Assembly (NCBI RefSeq): GCF_030813635.1
Contig: NZ_JAUSUM010000004.1
Location: 266,851 to 330,850 of the forward strand
Direction of reading: 5' to 3'
Length of the DNA stretch: 64,000 bases
DNA from: Salibacterium salarium
GTDB taxonomy: Bacteria > Bacillota > Bacilli > Bacillales > Marinococcaceae
Made by a program: the position numbers and the translations under genes. Of this stretch, positions 35,353 through 42,934 are shown piece by piece (positions within the stretch are counted from its first letter, which is position 1; the number at the start of each line of letters is the position of its first letter). The notes under the pieces are model-generated. The model was given only the letters and a program-made list of their open reading frames with translations. It was not told the origin of the DNA and made no database searches.

Positions 35353-35379
35353 ACAGAACAATAGAGTCAGCATATGTTA
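35353..35379 (+). promoter_or_regulatory. Sigma-K-type promoter of the nucleotide-sugar dehydrogenase operon
   Basis: AC (35353-35354), 16 bases, then CATATGTTA (35371-35379): all fixed sigma-K positions match. It is about 118 bases before the TTG start at 35497. Confidence 0.5.
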
Positions 35380-35496
35380 AAAGAAAGAAGGGAACATTCC
35401 ACCCTAGATTCATGCCGTTTCATAGAGAAAGTAAATGAATAAAATAAAATAACAATCAAAATAGATTTTGAAATGCAAAGAGAAAGGAGATATAAA

Positions 35497-36819
35497 TTGA
35501 ACAGCTATGAGAATACTATACATGTCCCTGCCCACACTAGAGTTGGGGTAGTAGGTTTAGGTTATGTAGGTTTACCACTGGCTTTATTATTTTTACAAAA
35601 AGGCTATCAAGTAACTGGTCTGGATATTGATAAAAAGAAAATAAATGATTTACAAAAATCTGTAAGTCATATACCTGATATAGAAGATGATGAATTAAAA
35701 CATGCGTTGTCATCGGGAGGATTAACATTTACTGCTAACTATGACCTAACAGCATCGTTGGATATTATCGTCGTTTGTGTTCCAACACCTTTAAGCAGTG
35801 AAGGACAGCCTGATTTAAAATATTTGAAAAGTGTCAGTGAACAACTCGGACCAAGACTTCGAAGGAACCAAATGGTTATCATTGAAAGTTCCACCTATCC
35901 TGGTACCACGAGAGAAGTCGTTCAACCTTTACTTGAATTAAGTAAATTACGTGTTGGGGAAGAGTTTTCATTAGGGTATTCTCCGGAACGAATTGACCCG
36001 GGAAACAAGACGATGAAAGTAGAGCACATTCCAAAAGTTGTTAGTGGGGTAACAGAGAATTGCTTGAGGTCGGTTACAACATTTTATGAAAATATATTCG
36101 AAGACGTTGTGCCTGTTCCTTCGGTGGAAATAGCGGAACTCTCTAAACTGTTAGAGAATAGTTATCGATTTATTAATATTTCTTTTATTAACGAGGTGGC
36201 AATGCTTTGTGATAAATTAAATATTAATGTGTGGGAAGCTATCACAGCAGCCAATACGAAGCCTTATGGGTTTCATCCATTTTATCCAGGCCCCGGAATC
36301 GGCGGTCATTGTATCCCAGTGGACCCTTTGTACTTGTACTGGGCCGGAAATGAACACGGATTTCATAATAAATTTCTCTCTTTAGCGGAACAAACAAATA
36401 ATTATATTACGTTATATGTATTAGAACAGATAAAAGAACGAATCGAAAAAGAAAAAGGGATAGCCAATGCAAAAATATTATTATGTGGAATATCATATAA
36501 GAAAGATTCGAATGATTTAAGAAGTTCACCAGGTATTAAAATGTTAAAATATTTTACTAAATTAGGGGCAGATGTAGAGTATCACGATCCATTTGTTCCC
36601 GAAGTTGTTATTGATGGTCAAAAGTATAAAAGCAGTCCTATTTCAGAAAAAAAGCTAGGTCAAACGGACTGTGTCGTGATTTTGCAAGATCATTCGCCTG
36701 TATCTATTCAAAAAATGATGGATTACGCAACACTCATTTATGATACAAGAAACGCAACAAAGGGATGGAATGGAAAAGCTGAAACAATTGTATTAGGTGG
36801 AGGCATGGATTCACTGTAG
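35497..36819 (+). CDS. Nucleotide-sugar dehydrogenase (UDP-GlcNAc/ManNAc 6-dehydrogenase type)
   Basis: 440 residues from TTG 35497, chosen because AAAGGAGA lies seven bases upstream; the ATG at 35473 precedes that site. NAD motif VGVVGLGYVGLPLA (residues 16-29), CVPTPL near 94, ESSTYPGTTREV near 130, and the catalytic Cys272 in GPGIGGHCIPVDP; the C-terminal domain has GISYKKDSNDLRSSPG. It oxidises a UDP-HexNAc twice to the uronic acid (WbpA/WecC group). With the epimerase it could yield GlcNAcA/GalNAcA-type donors. A GT2 gene follows 40 bases later. Confidence 0.9.
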   Translation: MNSYENTIHVPAHTRVGVVGLGYVGLPLALLFLQKGYQVTGLDIDKKKINDLQKSVSHIPDIEDDELKHALSSGGLTFTANYDLTASLDIIVVCVPTPLSSEGQPDLKYLKSVSEQLGPRLRRNQMVIIESSTYPGTTREVVQPLLELSKLRVGEEFSLGYSPERIDPGNKTMKVEHIPKVVSGVTENCLRSVTTFYENIFEDVVPVPSVEIAELSKLLENSYRFINISFINEVAMLCDKLNINVWEAITAANTKPYGFHPFYPGPGIGGHCIPVDPLYLYWAGNEHGFHNKFLSLAEQTNNYITLYVLEQIKERIEKEKGIANAKILLCGISYKKDSNDLRSSPGIKMLKYFTKLGADVEYHDPFVPEVVIDGQKYKSSPISEKKLGQTDCVVILQDHSPVSIQKMMDYATLIYDTRNATKGWNGKAETIVLGGGMDSL

Positions 36820-36859
36820 TAATGGATATAAGGTATAGAGGGGAGGGAAGTAGTATCTC

Positions 36860-37552
36860 ATGATTTCCGTTATAACTTGTACAAATAGAGATGGCATGAT
36901 GGATAATGTGTTTCAAAATTATGCGAATCAAAGATTAAAGAATAAGGAACTAATTATTATATTAAATAAAGACGATATGGATATAAAAAAATGGAAAGCA
37001 AAAGCAAAAAAGTATAAGAATGTTTTTATTTATCATTTGCCGGAGAAAATGACGGTTGGGCAATGCAAAAACTTTGCGGTTCCAAAAACAAACTATTCGC
37101 ATATTGCAAAGTTTGATGACGATGACTACTATGCTCCTCGATACCTTGAATTTGCCTGGAAGGCTTTTCGAAAGAATAAACAAGCCGCTATTGTAGGAAA
37201 AAGCAGTATTTACTATTACTTTAAAAGAAGTATGAAATTAGGTTTATTTTCGTCTAATGCAGAATATCAGTTTGTTAAATGGGTAGCTGATTCAACCCTC
37301 GTGTTTAAGAAGGAAATTTTTAAACACGTTCAGTTTTCGAAAATGAAGGTAGGATCAGATCAGAGATTTCAAATGGATTGTAAGAAAAAAGGATTTTATA
37401 TTTATTCTACAAGTAGACATGATCATACGGTGATAAGGAGTGAGAATCCAAACAATCATACTTGGAAAATTAATGACAGCGATTTGTTGAAGACATGCAC
37501 AAACATTGTTCATACTAATGATTTTAAACCAATTGTCACATCACCTGTTTAA
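36860..37552 (+). CDS. Glycosyltransferase family 2
   Basis: 230 residues, GT-A fold: VITCTNRDGMMDNVFQNYAN at the start, metal site AKFDDDDYYAPRYL near residue 90, and ADSTLVFKKEIF plus VGSDQRFQMDCKKKG near residue 175. It is similar to small GT2 enzymes of spore and capsule clusters. It lies 40 bases after the nucleotide-sugar dehydrogenase and is probably cotranscribed from the sigma-K-like promoter. It ends convergent with the GalNAc-transferase-like gene. Donor may be the dehydrogenase's product. Confidence 0.85.
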   Translation: MISVITCTNRDGMMDNVFQNYANQRLKNKELIIILNKDDMDIKKWKAKAKKYKNVFIYHLPEKMTVGQCKNFAVPKTNYSHIAKFDDDDYYAPRYLEFAWKAFRKNKQAAIVGKSSIYYYFKRSMKLGLFSSNAEYQFVKWVADSTLVFKKEIFKHVQFSKMKVGSDQRFQMDCKKKGFYIYSTSRHDHTVIRSENPNNHTWKINDSDLLKTCTNIVHTNDFKPIVTSPV

Positions 37553-37556
37553 TACG

Positions 37557-38438
37557 TTAAAATGAAATATTGAATTTTTTGAAATACCAATTATCGTCGT
37601 ACTTTCTTTTTTTGAAGTACGCATTCCTTTGTTGCAATACACCATCTTGCAGGACATCTTTTTCCACTGTTACAGAATTTTCGTTTTTGATCAACGCTTT
37701 GCTTTTTTTGATGCGGTTATGATTGAAGTGAGAGTAGGCCATTCTCATTAAATTATAATAAATATGGCTATTGCTCAAGGTATAAGGGTGGGATTTTCTA
37801 AATAGATGTAACACTCTTACGTTTGGAACAACGCTGCATTTATACCCAAACAACCATAATTTTATAGACAGTTCAATGTCTTCATACCCCCATGTCTTAA
37901 ATCCAGTCTCAAAGCCACCAACGTCATTAAAAACTTTTTTCGAAATCATTAAACACCCGCCGGGCAATACAGCAGTATCGAACATCGATAAGGACTTTTT
38001 ATTCCAATCTACGATAAGGTTCGGTTTGAGTGTCTGTCCGTATCCAATCGAGGCTGGATGATTCGCATCTGCAATCGCTGGACATACAGCGTCTGTTTTA
38101 CCAGCTTGCAGCGGAGCAATTAATTTATCCATCCACATGTTTGTGAAAAAAAGATGGGCATCACAAAAGACAAAGTAGTGCCCGTTTGCATGTTTCGCTC
38201 CAAGATTTCTCGCATTAGCTGCACCTATTCCTTCGGTTCGAATTCGTTGGACTTTATGGCGCTTTGGATAATGTGATAGAAAATCACAGCAACCGTCATT
38301 GGATCCATCATCTACAATGATAACTTCGTATTTTATGTTAGAAGAGGCGGCAAATAAAGAATCCAATGTTTTTTTGACATTATCTCCTTCGTTTTTTGCA
38401 GGGAAAATAACAGAAATGATAGGGAAAGAAGTTGTCAT
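37557..38438 (-). CDS. Glycosyltransferase resembling polypeptide GalNAc transferases (DxH type)
   Basis: 293 residues. The metal site is FCDAHLFF (Asp93-Ala-His95), a DxH rather than DxD, as in animal polypeptide N-acetylgalactosaminyltransferases. The following pattern also matches: LPGGCLMISKKVF near 158, TWGYEDIELSIKLWLFG (182-198), then VLHLFRKSHPYTLS (209-222), the counterpart of the animal HVFRK..PYTF. No lectin domain or membrane anchor is present. It would transfer a HexNAc, possibly GalNAc, perhaps onto protein. A full sigma-K-type promoter precedes it. The protein-acceptor idea is inference. Confidence 0.85.
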   Translation of the reverse strand: MTTSFPIISVIFPAKNEGDNVKKTLDSLFAASSNIKYEVIIVDDGSNDGCCDFLSHYPKRHKVQRIRTEGIGAANARNLGAKHANGHYFVFCDAHLFFTNMWMDKLIAPLQAGKTDAVCPAIADANHPASIGYGQTLKPNLIVDWNKKSLSMFDTAVLPGGCLMISKKVFNDVGGFETGFKTWGYEDIELSIKLWLFGYKCSVVPNVRVLHLFRKSHPYTLSNSHIYYNLMRMAYSHFNHNRIKKSKALIKNENSVTVEKDVLQDGVLQQRNAYFKKRKYDDNWYFKKFNISF

Positions 38439-38475
38439 AAAGATTCGCTCCCTTTTTTACCAAATAGGTTTTTCA

Positions 38476-38503
38476 TAGTATATGTTCCTGTCGAATGCAA
38501 TGT
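38476..38503 (-). promoter_or_regulatory. Sigma-K-type promoter of the GalNAc-transferase-like gene
   Basis: On the minus strand AC (38503-38502), 17 bases, then CATATACTA (38484-38476). The start codon at 38438 is about 30 bases from the expected transcription start. The overlapping plus-strand sequence CATAGTATA (38474-38482) also fits the -10 and could serve the sulfotransferase gene. Confidence 0.55.
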
Positions 38504-38586
38504 GAGACATTTAGCAACAGCCGTTTCAATAGTCAGCGTAAACGAATAGATTACTATGAAGCTGACATTAAGATGGGGGTGATAAT

Positions 38587-39327
38587 ATGCATATCATTGT
38601 TTGTTCGGTTGCTCACCGGTCAGGCTCCACATTGTTACAGCGAATATTTAATGCTAGAAAGCAGACATTAATTTGGGGACAGCACGATCGATGTTTGAAG
38701 GATTTTTTAAACATTTATACAAAAATAAAAGCATCTCAAGAAAAATTTGATTATCAAAAAAATAAATATTTTCTAAACAATGAAGACCCTAATACTTCGA
38801 TTGCAAATATGACCCCGGGCCACCGTTATCTAGAACATGCGTTACATGATTCAATAAAAGGATTTTTCGAAAATTTCTATGAAGAATACAGCGAAAGTCA
38901 TGATATGATAGGTTTTAAAGAAGTGTTGTATGGAATCGAGGAAATCTCATTGTTTCAAAAAGCGTTCCCGGATTGCAAAGTAGTACTTCTTGTTCGACAT
39001 CCGATTGATATATGGAAAAGTTTATCAGGGAAAGAGTGGAATCCATTTACGATTGAAAGCTTTTGTGAAGTATGGAGGAACAATGCTGATGACTATATAA
39101 AATTATCTAAACGTAATAAAAAAGTGACGTTAGTAAGGTATGAAGATATTGTTTCAAAGGACGAAGATACGTTAACGTCGATAGGAAAAATAGGCCGACT
39201 TTCATTAGAAGAAATGAATTATGTTATTAATAAGAAAATAAGTAGTTCAACAAAACCAATTACCGCTGATGATGAGAATAAAATTATTACATTATGCGGT
39301 AAGGTGATGAAGAAATTCCATTATTAA
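38587..39327 (+). CDS. Sulfotransferase family protein
   Basis: 246 residues with both PAPS-binding elements: the 5'-phosphosulfate loop HRSGSTLLQRIF (residues 10-21) and the 3'-phosphate segment VVLLVRHPIDIWKSL (132-146, with Arg137 and Ser145). The rest is diverged. It would move sulfate from PAPS to a hydroxyl of a glycan or protein in the cytoplasm. Sulfotransferases are uncommon in Bacillus; here it closes the glycan island. GGGGGTGA precedes the ATG. A terminator follows at 39335. Confidence 0.85.
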   Translation: MHIIVCSVAHRSGSTLLQRIFNARKQTLIWGQHDRCLKDFLNIYTKIKASQEKFDYQKNKYFLNNEDPNTSIANMTPGHRYLEHALHDSIKGFFENFYEEYSESHDMIGFKEVLYGIEEISLFQKAFPDCKVVLLVRHPIDIWKSLSGKEWNPFTIESFCEVWRNNADDYIKLSKRNKKVTLVRYEDIVSKDEDTLTSIGKIGRLSLEEMNYVINKKISSSTKPITADDENKIITLCGKVMKKFHY

Positions 39328-39334
39328 ATCCACA

Positions 39335-39373
39335 AAAAGAGAGCATCCCAATCATGGACGGGAGCTCTCTTTT
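39335..39373 (+). terminator. Terminator at the right edge of the glycan island
   Basis: AAAGAGAGC pairs with GCTCTCTTT, with an inner CCC/GGG stem. Confidence 0.75.
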
Positions 39374-39427
39374 ATCATTATTCCGCTCCTCGATAAGGTT
39401 ATTGAAGTCCAGCTGGAAAACCTTTTA

Positions 39428-39457
39428 TTGATATTGATTATCAATATCATGTATAAT
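39428..39457 (+). promoter_or_regulatory. Sigma-A promoter with a perfect Fur box
   Basis: TTGATA (39428-39433), 18-base spacer, TATAAT (39452-39457). GATATTGATTATCAATATC (39430-39448) is a perfect 19 bp palindrome of the Fur-box type covering the -35 and spacer, so iron-loaded Fur would block transcription. Confidence 0.8.
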
Positions 39458-39491
39458 GAGATAAGATGTTAAGAAGAAGGGTGGAAATAAG

Positions 39492-40064
39492 ATGAATCAT
39501 ACACTGAGAATGACCAATACATCCAGTCTTGCACAAATTGTCCGCGAACGACGTTCCATAAAAAAGAAATATAAAACGGATCCGGTACCACAGGAACTCG
39601 TATTTAAATTGTTAAACGATGCTGTGTATGCCCCGAATCATGGAAATAGAGAACCATGGCGGTTTGTTTTTGTTCCGACAAAAAAGAAAGAAGAATTTAT
39701 AGAACGGCTCCTACCCGCATTTCCACAAGACTTTCAAGAAAATAGAAGAAATTATTTTAGCCAGCCGTCTGCGATATTAATTGTTATTATGCCAAACGAC
39801 CCTCGACAGAAACAGTGGGAAGAAAACTTTGGTGCAGTAAGTTCGATGATTCAAAACTTTCAATTGCTTGCCTGGGAACAGCAGTTAGGTGTCGTATGGA
39901 AAACGAACGCTCATATTTACGAACCGAAAGCAAGAGAAATTATAGGAGTAGATCCTGGGGAGAAAATTGTCGGATTTTTGCATATGGGATATTTCAATTC
40001 AGAAGATATCCCAAAAACAAAAGAACGGACACCAGTGGAGGAAAAGATGGAGGTTTTTGAGTAA
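39492..40064 (+). CDS. Nitroreductase family protein, Fur-regulated
   Basis: 190 residues; FMN-binding marks are the N-terminal RERRSIKKKY with conserved Arg, the YAPNHGNREPWRFVFV segment near residue 52, and a GEKIVGFLHMGY C-terminus. It is close to YdjA/YfkO-like small nitroreductases. It reduces quinone-like or nitro compounds with NAD(P)H. A perfect Fur box in its promoter suggests a role under iron limitation, possibly flavin-based ferric reduction; that is inference. GAAGGGTGG precedes the ATG. Confidence 0.9.
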   Translation: MNHTLRMTNTSSLAQIVRERRSIKKKYKTDPVPQELVFKLLNDAVYAPNHGNREPWRFVFVPTKKKEEFIERLLPAFPQDFQENRRNYFSQPSAILIVIMPNDPRQKQWEENFGAVSSMIQNFQLLAWEQQLGVVWKTNAHIYEPKAREIIGVDPGEKIVGFLHMGYFNSEDIPKTKERTPVEEKMEVFE

Positions 40065-40071
40065 CGATTAG

Positions 40072-40107
40072 AACCCTGTTCCCTTTTGAGGATAGGGTTC
40101 ATTTTTA
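40072..40107 (+). terminator. Terminator after the nitroreductase gene
   Basis: GAACCCT/AGGGTTC stem followed by ATTTTT. Confidence 0.75.
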
Positions 40108-40249
40108 TGAAGATACTAAAAGAAAAACTATATTCATACGTAAAAAGCAAACAAATATTTGAAAAAGACTTTCTAGTTAAATGGCTGAGATTAAGTTTTA
40201 GAACATTCTTCTGATATAATGGCATGGAATCACAGAAAGGGGTAATCTT

Positions 40250-41170
40250 ATGAAATATCGTACATTAGGTAAGACAGGCTTAGATGTTTCTGTTATTGGA
40301 CTTGGAACTTGGCAGTTTGGAGGAGAATGGGGACAAGATTATACCCAACTTGAAGTGGATGCCATTTTTGAAAAGGCAAGAGAGACTGGTATTAATTTAA
40401 TCGATACAGCTGAGTGTTATGGAGATCATTTGTCAGAAGAATTCATAGGAAAAGCTATCGAAAAAGACCGGGATCAGTGGGTTCTTGCAACAAAGTTTGG
40501 CCATAAATTTCATGACTTATATGAACGAACCCGTCATTTCAAACCTGAAGAAGTACAACAACAGCTTGAAGATTCGCTTCGTTCGTTACGGACAGATTAT
40601 ATAGACTTGTATCAGCTGCATTCAGGTGTAGGCGAAGAATTTGATAATGATAAGCTTTGGACGATGCTTGATAAACAAGTAAAAGAGGGGAAAATCCGGC
40701 ATATCGGTCTTTCTATCGGAAAAAACGATAATATTTATCAAACCAATAAATCTTCTGAAATTGGTTCAGAGGCGGTTCAGGTTGTTTATAATAGATTAGA
40801 CCGGACCCCGGAAGAAGAAGTGTTTTCTTCTTGCGAAGAGCAAAATCTTGGTGTGCTTGCTCGTGTGCCAATGGCTAGCGGTTATTTAAGTGGAAAATAC
40901 AAACCAGGTGCCACGTTTGCAGAAAATGATGTGCGCCATCGTCATGATCAAGAAGAGACGCGGCGAAAATTAGCAACAGTCGCTGAACTTGAGAAAAACG
41001 AAGTTCCGGAAGGAGTTCCGATGGCGCAATGGGCCCTTGCCTGGTGTCTGAAACATCCAGCTGTTACATGTGTTATTCCAGGCTGTAAAAACCCAGAACA
41101 AGTCGAATCCAACGCGAAAGCAGCAGAGCTTGAAATGGTAAAAACAAATCATCCACAAGCAACAGTATAG
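40250..41170 (+). CDS. Aldo/keto reductase
   Basis: 306-residue (alpha/beta)8 oxidoreductase with the catalytic tetrad: Asp and Tyr in NLIDTAECYGD (residues ~50-60), Lys in LATKFGHKF and His in LYQLHSG. The NADPH site is WCLKHPAVTCVIPGCKNPEQ near residue 265. It reduces an unknown carbonyl using NADPH in the cytoplasm. Single gene with AAAGGGG upstream of its ATG and a terminator after it. Confidence 0.92.
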   Translation: MKYRTLGKTGLDVSVIGLGTWQFGGEWGQDYTQLEVDAIFEKARETGINLIDTAECYGDHLSEEFIGKAIEKDRDQWVLATKFGHKFHDLYERTRHFKPEEVQQQLEDSLRSLRTDYIDLYQLHSGVGEEFDNDKLWTMLDKQVKEGKIRHIGLSIGKNDNIYQTNKSSEIGSEAVQVVYNRLDRTPEEEVFSSCEEQNLGVLARVPMASGYLSGKYKPGATFAENDVRHRHDQEETRRKLATVAELEKNEVPEGVPMAQWALAWCLKHPAVTCVIPGCKNPEQVESNAKAAELEMVKTNHPQATV

Positions 41171-41187
41171 TTAAAAAGATGAATGGT

Positions 41188-41218
41188 TAAAAGGTGATCC
41201 GATGGATTGCCTTTTTTC
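41188..41218 (+). terminator. Terminator after the aldo/keto reductase gene
   Basis: AAAAGG-GATCC pairs with GGAT-CCTTTT, followed by Ts. Confidence 0.55.
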
Positions 41219-41339
41219 TATTTTGAAAAAATCTGTGTAAGATGACAGCGAAACAGTATCGAATATTGGGGTGGTGCAACTTTTGTCTAGATACAATGAC
41301 ACCACAATGGCTGAAGTAAAATTATTCGCAAGAGATACA

Positions 41340-41379
41340 ATGTATAAGATACATGATAAAATATGTATAGGATATACAT
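41340..41379. promoter_or_regulatory. Tandem palindromic operator-like sites
   Basis: ATGTAT-AAG-ATACAT (41340-41354) and ATGTAT-AGGAT-ATACAT (41363-41379) lie side by side just before the ribosome site of the DUF454 gene. The pair looks like a double repressor site, but I do not recognise the regulator. Confidence 0.4.
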
Positions 41380-41398
41380 GTATAAAGGGAGATGCTTT

Positions 41399-41773
41399 AT
41401 GGCGAAGGGGCTAATAAGATTTTTACTAATAATAGGGGGAATTGTCTCCACGATATTAGGTGTAATCGGTATTATATTGCCCTTATTACCTACGACTCCA
41501 TTTTTATTGCTTGCAGCCTATTGTTTTGCAAGGTCATCGGACACTTTATACCGACGCCTACTCGAAACAAAATGGCTTGGTACATATATAGAAAATTTTC
41601 GTTCTGGCAAAGGAATACCGTTAAAGACGAAATGGATTGCTGTCATCGTTCTTTGGACTAGCTCCTTTTATTCGATTATTTATATCGTTCCATTAATCAT
41701 TGTTCAATTAATGCTTTTTGGTGTGGTAATATATATTACGTACTATATATTCTCGTTAAAAACATATCGTTAA
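41399..41773 (+). CDS. DUF454 (YbaN-like) membrane protein
   Basis: 124 residues: IGGIVSTILGVIGIILPLLP then TTPFLLLAAYCFARSS, the DUF454 signature, with two further spans in the C-terminal half. Function is unknown. ATG 41399 has AAAGGGAGA eight bases upstream; a longer frame from 41363 runs through the operator-like repeats and is unlikely. Monocistronic. Confidence 0.88.
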   Translation: MAKGLIRFLLIIGGIVSTILGVIGIILPLLPTTPFLLLAAYCFARSSDTLYRRLLETKWLGTYIENFRSGKGIPLKTKWIAVIVLWTSSFYSIIYIVPLIIVQLMLFGVVIYITYYIFSLKTYR

Positions 41774-41848
41774 ATCGAACAGAGAAAAAGGTATGATATA
41801 ATAAAGTATAGAAGAGTAGTCTAGGGAGACAAGAGGGAGGGATAGAAC

Positions 41849-42832
41849 GTGAATATTGCTACGATTGGAACAAACTGGATCACAGAATCATTCATTGAAG
41901 CAGGGAAGCTTGCAGATGACTTTCATTTGTATGCGGTGTACTCTCGGGATGATAAAAAGGCGAAAGAGTTTGCTGATAAACATCGTGCGGATACATATTA
42001 TGATGATCTTGAAAAAATGTTCAGTGATGAAAAACTCGAAGGTGTTTATATCGCAAGTCCAACCCGATATCATGCAGAGCAGGCGATAATGGCGATGGAA
42101 AAAGGAAAGCACGTCATATGTGAAAAGCCGCTTTGTAGCAATGCTAGAGAAGCAGAGAAATTGATGGAGACAGCAGAAAAACATAATGTTATCTTCATGG
42201 AAGCCATAAAGACTTTATATTTACCATCCATTCAAACATTGCAGCAATGGCTGCCAAAAGTCGGGACGGTCCGAAAAGCCATTTTTTCATTCTGCCAATA
42301 TTCCAGTCGTTATGATGCCTATTTGAATGGTGAAGTACTGAATGCTTTTAAGCCATCCTTATCAAATGGTGCTACGATGGATATCGGTGTCTATTGTCTT
42401 CATCCGCTTCTTTATTTATTTGGAGAGCCACGGAGTGTCAAGGCATCAGGTTATGTTCTTGACAGCGGTGTGGATGGAGAAGCTAATGTTTTATTAGATT
42501 ATGAAAAAATGGATGCTGTCGCGTCTTATTCTAAAATTACCGCATCCTCTGGACCAAGCGAAATTCAGGGAGAAAAAGGGACGTTGTATATTCAAACCAT
42601 TCACCGCCCGGAAAAAATCACGTTTGTTCCTATTAAGGGTGAGACAGAAGAGATTGAATTTTCAACAGATGAACCGGCGATGTATTATGAAGCTAAACAC
42701 TTTGTTGATGCATGTAAAAAAATAAAAGCAGACAATCTGAACTGGGATAATTCCAAGTTAGTGATACAGCATACCGATCGTATCCGTGATCAACTTGGTG
42801 TTGTGTTTGATGCAGATGATACGTTTGTGTAG
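41849..42832 (+). CDS. Gfo/Idh/MocA family oxidoreductase
   Basis: 327 residues: Rossmann N-terminus (IATIGTNWITESFIEAGK, where the usual GxGxxG is reduced to GTNWIT), then YIASPTRYHAEQAIMAMEKG and the conserved GKHVICEKPLCSNAREAE (residues ~88-105) with the Lys of the EKP motif. It resembles YulF/YrbE-like dehydrogenases acting on sugars or inositols with NAD(P). The substrate is unknown. GGGAGGGAT precedes GTG 41849. Single gene with a terminator after it. Confidence 0.88.
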   Translation: MNIATIGTNWITESFIEAGKLADDFHLYAVYSRDDKKAKEFADKHRADTYYDDLEKMFSDEKLEGVYIASPTRYHAEQAIMAMEKGKHVICEKPLCSNAREAEKLMETAEKHNVIFMEAIKTLYLPSIQTLQQWLPKVGTVRKAIFSFCQYSSRYDAYLNGEVLNAFKPSLSNGATMDIGVYCLHPLLYLFGEPRSVKASGYVLDSGVDGEANVLLDYEKMDAVASYSKITASSGPSEIQGEKGTLYIQTIHRPEKITFVPIKGETEEIEFSTDEPAMYYEAKHFVDACKKIKADNLNWDNSKLVIQHTDRIRDQLGVVFDADDTFV

Positions 42833-42840
42833 TAAAGACA

Positions 42841-42873
42841 GAAGAAGCAGTTGTGCATAACTGCTTCTTTTTA
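42841..42873 (+). terminator. Terminator after the Gfo/Idh/MocA gene
   Basis: GAAGCAGTT pairs with AACTGCTTC, followed by five Ts. Confidence 0.8.
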
Positions 42874-42934
42874 CACGCATAGTGAATGAATTCGCAATGT
42901 ATGGTATCTTGGATGAAGAAAAGGAGGGCTTGGA

